Shown: piece by piece, positions 14,717 through 19,525 of the stretch
Layout: each line of letters begins with the position of its first letter
Numbering within the stretch: position 1 is the stretch's first letter
Assembly: GCA_003820635.1 (NCBI GenBank)
Contig: RPOS01000051.1
Span: 1-19,525, forward strand
Direction: 5' to 3'
DNA length: 19,525 bases
Source of the DNA: Verrucomicrobiaceae bacterium
GTDB lineage: Bacteria; Verrucomicrobiota; Verrucomicrobiae; Verrucomicrobiales; Akkermansiaceae
Program-made: the position numbers and the translations under genes
Notes under the pieces: generated by a model
What the model was told of the DNA's origin: nothing
Database searches by the model: none
Seen by the model: the letters and a program-made list of their open reading frames with translations, nothing else

Positions 14717-14887
14717 TTATGCGCCCTTCTTCTTGTCGTAAATCGACCAGCCCACACCGGCCAGCGCCGACGCGCCGCCGATGATGGCTTCAGCCGCGCC
14801 GCCATCCACACCATATTTAACCGCAAACCCCCCGGCAATCGCCGTGAGGATGTGTCGCACCAATGCTTGAATAAGTACAGGATTCAT
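14717..14887 (-). CDS. Holin-like protein, 56 aa, two membrane segments
   Basis: The sequence starts MNPVLIQALVRHILTAIAGG. The first hydrophobic segment is at about 9-25, and a short KYGVDGGAAEA turn leads to the second at about 33-49 (AIIGGASALAGVGWSIY). The tail is basic (DKKKGA). Length, the RHILTAI start, the Gly/Ala-rich second helix ending in GWS, and the lysine tail match small phage holins of the Pam3 gp28 type. It would open the inner membrane to release the endolysin. The ATG at 14887 has AAGGAG six bases upstream, overlapping the fibre gene's TAA. A longer frame from 14932 would start inside the fibre gene and is not supported. Confidence 0.8.
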   Translation of the reverse strand: MNPVLIQALVRHILTAIAGGFAVKYGVDGGAAEAIIGGASALAGVGWSIYDKKKGA

Positions 14888-14893
14888 TTTGAT

Positions 14894-14899
14894 CTCCTT
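14894..14899 (-). promoter_or_regulatory. Ribosome binding site fixing the holin start
   Basis: AAGGAG on the minus strand, six bases before ATG 14887, shares bases with the TAA stop of the tail-fibre gene. It supports the 56-residue form over a 71-residue one. Confidence 0.75.
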
Positions 14900-17800
14900 A
14901 AGCGCCTGCCATTGTGATCCAGTTTGTACCATCCGACACCAGCGTTACCCACTTGCCTGCTGTTGCCGCCAAAATTGCCGTACCCGCTGCCCCGCCAATC
15001 AAGGGTACTACGTTGCTGGAAGCTGACACCACCGTGAATGCGGCGATGGTTTTAAGCATCACCTCACGCCCAGTCCAGCTAGATGCCGCTGGCAGTGTCA
15101 CTGTAATCGTCGCCGTGCCATTACAGATCAGCCAGTTTTCTGCGTCGCCAAGGGTGAAGTTACCGGTCTTGGTCACGGGTGCATTGCGGCCGAAGGAACC
15201 GTTCACTTGCAGCTTATTAACCGGCGTAGTCGTGCCAATCCCCACGTTGCCACTTGACAAGGCAGTAATACGCTCAAGGGAGTTTGAAAACACCGAAAAT
15301 GAGGACGCCGTAAAAGTGCCAATATAGTTGGCACCAATAACGGTACGGTGCGACAAATCCGAGCGGTAAAGCGAAATGGCTGAAGTTGCGTCGTTCGTTC
15401 CAAGCAATTCAATTCGGGAGTTGCCTTGCGGGGTAGTGCCGCCGATTAGCAAATTGCCCGTAGAGTTGATGCGCATCCGCTCTGCCGGAGCGTTATCTAC
15501 AGTACCGGTTGACCCAGCGGTCGCTGTCAGGAATGTAATGATCGACGTGCCTGTGCCGGTGGCTGTGCCCGAGCTCAACAGCAACGTACCGCCGGTCTTA
15601 TCGGTTGCCCCACTTGTTGCACCACCTGACTGCAATGTCAGGTTGTTACCTGCTGTATTAGCTGTAGTGTGCCGCTCCATCCAGATCGTGCGGGCAGCAT
15701 TGCCTCCAAGGGACAAGAGGTTAGTTGGAGTAGTGGTGCCAATCCCAAGATTCCCAGACGCATCCAGCGTCATTGCTGAGGTAAAGGTGATCGTTGCGCC
15801 TGCGGTGCCGGAGGGGGCTGTTGCCCAGACATGTTTTCCGGATGTTTGCGTATAGGAAGTTGCAAAACCAGTATTTATATACGCGTCTACGTTTGAGGTA
15901 TTTTGAAAACTATTGCTTGTAAGTACCGTCCAATAAGTTCCCGAAGAGTCTTGAGAAAATAAAGCGCCGCCAACGCCAATCTGCAATGCTTTTGTTCCAG
16001 CTGCCGTTCTCCAAGCACTGGGCGTTATCCCTAATCCTAAGTTGCCTGCGCTGTCGATGCGCATGCGTTCCGTATCGCCGCCTGTCGAAAACCGAATGAC
16101 CCCCGCAGCATTCCGGGCACCAATCGACAAGCCTCCCGTACTTGCCGCCGACGTAAGTAAAGCAGCGGAACTTGCAAGGCGTACACCAGTAGGCGTAAAT
16201 CCACTTCCGTAAGCAGCTAGAATTGCATTACCGGAATCAGAACCGGCTTGTACAGATGAGGAGGCGGCTGCCCCCGTATCCAGATTTACGACGCTTATAC
16301 TAGTGTCCGCGTTTTGCGTTTTAGACGCTTGTACAAGAGTTGTGGGCGCATTCGTTCCAATCCCCACGTTGCCAGAAGCATCAACACGCATCCGTTCGGT
16401 TGAGTTTGTACCAAAGACTAAAGCTGCACTGACATAGTTTTGAATGAAAGCAATGTTGTCTGATGCGGTTCCATACCCCTGCCCGATCATAAAACGATTG
16501 TTTGTTGCAGCGTTATTGTAGAACGCCAATACTGCTGAAGCCGCTGCGCCGCCTTGAATTACGGCTGGATTGCTGCCGGTTACTCCTGCCACCAGCAATT
16601 TAGAGCTATTAATTGCGGCTGTTGCACCTATCAGCACTTCGCCTGCGCTGGTGATGCGCATGCGCTCGGCATACGCAGTTGCTCCAGTGCGTTGACCCCA
16701 CACAAAGATTGGGGAATTTCCAGTGGCCGTGGATACCGCGCCAAAGTAAGCATTTTGTAAATCGCCAGCTGCACTTCTGGAGGAAAAATTAACCCCGCGA
16801 AAGACATCTGCGGCTTGCGCCAAGTTAACAATCGAGGTCAGTGATCCAATTGGGACTGCGTCTATTGCAGATGTAGAGGTGTATGTATTAGCTAAAGTTT
16901 GCTGTACCTGCAAAAGTGTACCGGGTGCGTTTGTGCCAATACCGACGTTGCCTGCGCTGTCGACTGTCAGGCGTGCATTGCCATTAGTGGTCAACTGCAA
17001 AGCGGTCGCGTTATTTGTCCCCACCAAAGAGGAATAGGCAAGCCCGCTGACAATCGCACTGCCTGCACTATTGTTCACCCCACCAACATACGCCCCGCCC
17101 GTATTGGTGATGCTGATATAGCTGGCGCCAGTTGTCTGGCCATTGATAAGCAGAGGGATAGCTGTGGCAGTACCGATTGTCAGCGGGGAGCCGGGAGTAA
17201 CTGTGCCAATCCCCACGTTGCCTGCAAAGTAGTTAGCCGCGGTGCCATCAATATAAAGGTTCCACTTATTCGCGCCAGCGGCGACGACTGAAACGAGGCC
17301 GTAGTTGTTGGTGCCTGCAACCTTTTCGTCAATGTAAATACCGTAATTGTTGGTAATGGTAGAGCCTGCGCCACGAAGCGCATCCCGAACCCATAAGCCT
17401 GCCGCGTAAGCGGTTGTAAATGCCGCCGCTGCGGTGCCTGCCTGCACTCGCGCAGCTTCCACGCCTGCTGTTGCGGCAGACGTAGCTGTTAGCGATAGCA
17501 CAGACCCGAATTGGGATGTTCCCGTCAGACCGCTGGGGATAACTCGCAGACCTTGAGAAGCTGTTGGTGTGCCCCCCACTGACATATACCCATTCACCGT
17601 GACGGTGTCGGTAGTGGCGTTCCCGAGAATGACGTTGCCGGTAAAGTTAACGTTGCCAGAGGCATCAAACCCGCCGTAGGTTGTTCCGTTGACATTAAAT
17701 GTAATGCTGCTTACTGCGGCATCAACCGACCCGATAAAGAGCGTATCACTGGCGTTAATGCCCAGCATCCTTGTCGTCGTGCCCGCTGCGATCTTGCCGC

Positions 17801-18839
17801 GAACGTATTGAGCATTGTCGATTTGAAGATCGCCAGCCCCGATAGTCAGCTTGTTGGTGGGGCTAGTAGTGCCAATCCCCATATTTCCATTATTTAAGAT
17901 TCGAGCAGCTTCTGTCGCACCGTTGTTGCCCACTTGGAAAATAATGTCTGCGCCGGTGGTGCCTACACTTGAGGTGGAGCGCAGCGTTAGTGTGCTGGTC
18001 GTGGTTGTGCCGCCAATATGCAGCGGAAAGGTGGCGGATGTCGTGAAGGTTGGCGTGGCGAGGGTAGGACTGGTGCCGAACACCAGTGCGCCTGTGCCAG
18101 TTTCGTCTGTCACGGCAGTTGCAAGGTTTGCGCTGGAAGGCGTAGCAAGGAAGGTGGCTATCCCGGCGCCAAGGCCAGACACGCCCGTGCTGATTGGCAA
18201 GCCGGTGCAGTTCGTCAGCGTGCCCGATTGCGGGGTGCCCAAAATGGGCGTTACCAACGTGGGTGACGTAGCTCGCACCACACTGCCTGTGCCAGTGTTC
18301 AATGTCCATGTCGGCGCTGTGCCTGTGGATGTCAGCACGTAGTTCGCTGCGCCGATGGCGAGGAAGGTCGTGGTATTAGCCGCCGACTGATACGGTACTG
18401 AGCCTGCTGCGCCACCGGACAAGTTAGTCGCTACTGCGGGGGCCACTTCCACGAAGTCTGTGCCATTCCACACAACCACGGCGGTCTTGCCGTTGGCCAC
18501 GGTCACGCCTGTGGTGGGGCCGACACCTCGAATCACTACGCCGAAGCCGCCGGTGGTGCTGTTGATAACCACATAGAGCTTAGACTGTGCGGGGGCAGTG
18601 ATATTGCGCAAGACGGTACGAGCGCCGCTGCACAACAGGATCGCTTGGCGGGCTTGGTTAGACGCACCCGTGGTGGTTGTCAGGGTGACATCGGCGTCAG
18701 TGCTGAGTGTGGTCGTGCCAGAGACAGCCGAGTCCAGCAGCGAAGTGATGGAGTTGTTGACTGTGTCGCCCCATGTGCCGGCAAGCTCACCCGTTACCGG
18801 AAGCGCCAGACCAAGAAGCGATGTATATGCAGTTGCCAT
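14898..18839 (-). CDS. Tail fibre protein with GNxGIGT repeats, 1313 aa
   Basis: Residues 1-135 form an N-terminal domain (SLLGLALPVTGELAGTWGDT, then LLCSGARTVLRNITAP and GVTVANGK) that I know from many phage fibres and that probably attaches to the virion. Residues 140-275 carry the fibre signatures GTGALVFGTSPTLATP and similar. From 318 to about 1208 the shaft has eight or more repeats of (ERMR)-x-S-x-GN-(V/L/M)-G-IGT-x-x-P. Residues 1209-1313 are a beta-rich C-terminal domain (ENWLICNGTATITVTLPAAS...GKWVTLVSDGTNW). It does not show the usual S74 intramolecular chaperone, although GNxGIGT shafts often end in one. The protein should bind the host surface. Its ATG has AAGGA about six bases upstream, and its stop overlaps the holin ribosome site. 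Confidence 0.88.
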   Translation of the reverse strand: MATAYTSLLGLALPVTGELAGTWGDTVNNSITSLLDSAVSGTTTLSTDADVTLTTTTGASNQARQAILLCSGARTVLRNITAPAQSKLYVVINSTTGGFGVVIRGVGPTTGVTVANGKTAVVVWNGTDFVEVAPAVATNLSGGAAGSVPYQSAANTTTFLAIGAANYVLTSTGTAPTWTLNTGTGSVVRATSPTLVTPILGTPQSGTLTNCTGLPISTGVSGLGAGIATFLATPSSANLATAVTDETGTGALVFGTSPTLATPTFTTSATFPLHIGGTTTTSTLTLRSTSSVGTTGADIIFQVGNNGATEAARILNNGNMGIGTTSPTNKLTIGAGDLQIDNAQYVRGKIAAGTTTRMLGINASDTLFIGSVDAAVSSITFNVNGTTYGGFDASGNVNFTGNVILGNATTDTVTVNGYMSVGGTPTASQGLRVIPSGLTGTSQFGSVLSLTATSAATAGVEAARVQAGTAAAAFTTAYAAGLWVRDALRGAGSTITNNYGIYIDEKVAGTNNYGLVSVVAAGANKWNLYIDGTAANYFAGNVGIGTVTPGSPLTIGTATAIPLLINGQTTGASYISITNTGGAYVGGVNNSAGSAIVSGLAYSSLVGTNNATALQLTTNGNARLTVDSAGNVGIGTNAPGTLLQVQQTLANTYTSTSAIDAVPIGSLTSIVNLAQAADVFRGVNFSSRSAAGDLQNAYFGAVSTATGNSPIFVWGQRTGATAYAERMRITSAGEVLIGATAAINSSKLLVAGVTGSNPAVIQGGAAASAVLAFYNNAATNNRFMIGQGYGTASDNIAFIQNYVSAALVFGTNSTERMRVDASGNVGIGTNAPTTLVQASKTQNADTSISVVNLDTGAAASSSVQAGSDSGNAILAAYGSGFTPTGVRLASSAALLTSAASTGGLSIGARNAAGVIRFSTGGDTERMRIDSAGNLGLGITPSAWRTAAGTKALQIGVGGALFSQDSSGTYWTVLTSNSFQNTSNVDAYINTGFATSYTQTSGKHVWATAPSGTAGATITFTSAMTLDASGNLGIGTTTPTNLLSLGGNAARTIWMERHTTANTAGNNLTLQSGGATSGATDKTGGTLLLSSGTATGTGTSIITFLTATAGSTGTVDNAPAERMRINSTGNLLIGGTTPQGNSRIELLGTNDATSAISLYRSDLSHRTVIGANYIGTFTASSFSVFSNSLERITALSSGNVGIGTTTPVNKLQVNGSFGRNAPVTKTGNFTLGDAENWLICNGTATITVTLPAASSWTGREVMLKTIAAFTVVSASSNVVPLIGGAAGTAILAATAGKWVTLVSDGTNWITMAGA

Positions 18840-18848
18840 GTTTTGTCC

Positions 18849-19525
18849 TTACGCAGCTACTTGCTGCCAATTTGGAGATTGAGTATCCGGCACCGCCGTC
18901 CACGTCGGTGTTTGTGCGTCATTAACCGGCGTCCATCCCGGAACTTGCGTGTCGTCTATCGCACCCCAACCGGGGGTCTGAGCATCTGAAACATTATTCC
19001 ATCCCGGCGTTTGCGTGTCATTGATTACCGCCCATGCAGACACGGGTGCGGGCACAACTGCCCAGCCACCATCTGGTGCTGCTGGGATGCTAGTCCATAC
19101 CGGCAATTGAGTGTCATCAATACTCGCCCACGTTGGGATTTGCCCGTCCGGGATAACCACCCAAGCGCCGCTCGGTGTTGTAATGCCTGTCCAATTGGGA
19201 GTCTGGCTGTCATCAATAATGCCCCAGACATTGACGTCTCCAATGACACAGACTGCACGCACGCCTGTTGGATAGACTTCTACATCGCTTGTAGCCGTGA
19301 CTGTGCCGATTGCGCCAGTAGCTGATACGCCTGTGGGGTAGACCTCTGCGGTGCCAGTGATCGTAACTGCACCCACTGCGCCAGTGGCAGATACGCCCGT
19401 GGGATCAGCATTAGCGCCAGCCGTTACTGATACGGTGCCAACCGCACCTGTGGCCGATACGCCTGTCACTGACACCACAACATCGGTCACAACCGTGACT
19501 GTGCCGATTGCGCCCGTGGCAACTA
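18849..19525 (-). CDS. Repeat-built phage appendage protein, 5' end outside window
   Basis: The frame is open from the TAA at 18849 to the right edge. A GTG at 19490 is in frame, but the repeats continue before it, so the true start lies outside. The N-terminal visible part has four 22-residue units of TGVSATGAVGTVTVT-type. Then come about eleven units of about 11 residues with the consensus W-x-x-(I/V)-x-D-x-Q-x-P-x, for example W-GAIDDTQVPG-W, ending NWQQVAA. I have seen both repeat types in phage proteins near fibre genes, without a proven role. They suggest an extended beta structure, perhaps a fibre or decoration that touches host glycans. It precedes the fibre gene by 9 bases. No catalytic motif is visible. 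Confidence 0.75.
   Translation of the reverse strand, partial: VATGAIGTVTVVTDVVVSVTGVSATGAVGTVSVTAGANADPTGVSATGAVGAVTITGTAEVYPTGVSATGAIGTVTATSDVEVYPTGVRAVCVIGDVNVWGIIDDSQTPNWTGITTPSGAWVVIPDGQIPTWASIDDTQLPVWTSIPAAPDGGWAVVPAPVSAWAVINDTQTPGWNNVSDAQTPGWGAIDDTQVPGWTPVNDAQTPTWTAVPDTQSPNWQQVAA
18858..19240 (-). repeat. 11-residue tryptophan repeats (about 33 bp each)
   Basis: Consecutive peptide units are W-x-x-(I/V)-x-D-(T/A/S)-Q-(T/L/V/I/S)-P-x, with tryptophan kept in every unit. Two or three units near 19050-19190 are degenerate (PAAPDGG, PAPVSA, TTPSGA), of 10 residues or so. The DNA pattern on the plus strand is (C/G)CA(A/T)C(C/A)(C/A)GG...GTCTGNGCGTC. Confidence 0.85.
19261..19525 (-). repeat. 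66-bp tandem repeats (22-residue TGVSATGAVG units)
   Basis: On the plus strand the unit begins ACGCC(T/C)GT at 19261, 19327, 19393 and 19459, and a new one would begin at 19525, exactly 66 bases apart. The copies differ by scattered substitutions, many at third codon positions. The array continues beyond the window, so the total copy number is unknown. Confidence 0.88.

Noticed and set aside
14716..14838. Upstream extension of the 110-aa gene to 151 residues
   Set aside because: The extension is Arg-rich, out of frame with and inside the holin gene. The ATG at 14715, just after the holin stop, fits the family.
14717..14932. Longer 71-residue form of the holin-like gene
   Set aside because: The extra residues lie inside the fibre gene. 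The AAGGAG site points to ATG 14887, and the short form has the family's usual N-terminus.
15240..17900. Repeated CCAATCCCCACGTTGCC blocks, considered as a CRISPR array or regulatory iterons
   Set aside because: They are spaced irregularly by hundreds of bases, degenerate, and in frame. They encode the GNVGIGT repeats of the fibre shaft.
19261..19525. 66-bp tandem repeats considered as a CRISPR array or origin
   Set aside because: The whole unit is repeated without unique spacers, the period is a multiple of three, and it encodes a 22-residue peptide repeat.
14898..19525. Diversity-generating retroelement target in the fibre genes
   Set aside because: No reverse transcriptase, template repeat or adenine-biased variable repeat is visible, and the fibre end is not of the C-type lectin kind.

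Overview
The window looks like part of the late (structural and lysis) region of a tailed bacteriophage or prophage. All 13 genes I can support lie on the minus strand, so transcription runs from high to low coordinates. They are packed with 1-nt or 4-nt overlaps or gaps of 2 to 10 bases, and the only larger gap is 92 bases. The base composition is GC-rich, which produces many long open frames on the plus strand that are only shadows. No integrase, terminase, portal, capsid, tRNA, CRISPR array or insertion sequence is visible. The host cannot be read from the sequence. The protein types resemble those of uncultured aquatic phages of Gram-negative bacteria, but this is inference.

In transcription order: (i) At the right edge is the C-terminal part of a repeat-built appendage protein, with 66-bp tandem repeats followed by 11-residue tryptophan repeats. 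(ii) Next is a 1313-residue tail fibre with repeated GNxGIGT motifs. (iii) A lysis block follows: a 56-residue holin-like protein, a 110-residue and a 50-residue phage protein of unknown role, a 92-base gap holding a strong hairpin, and a GH108 muramidase endolysin. (iv) Then come a 623-residue protein that resembles the P22 gp10 type of tail hub or DNA-stabilisation protein, and a 456-residue putative structural protein. (v) The last 10 kb is a run of five unusual proteins: 1036 aa (membrane-like middle and long coiled-coil-like repeats), 278 aa, 333 aa, 576 aa, and a giant protein of more than 1222 aa that leaves the window on the left.

The gp10-like hub, the absence of a recognisable tape measure in the window, and the run of large Ala/Gln-rich proteins with glycine-rich hydrophobic segments suggest a podovirus-like particle. 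In that reading, the five genes at the end encode internal, ejected or tail-extension proteins. The giant protein carries an HEXXH metallopeptidase motif, a duplicated N-terminal motif and long disordered linkers. This is the layout of the 'polyvalent proteins' known from phages and conjugative elements. Three neighbouring proteins share a short AEGG motif, which is the most interesting unexplained link in the window. Functions for most of this cassette are inference; the lysis genes and the fibre are the best supported.
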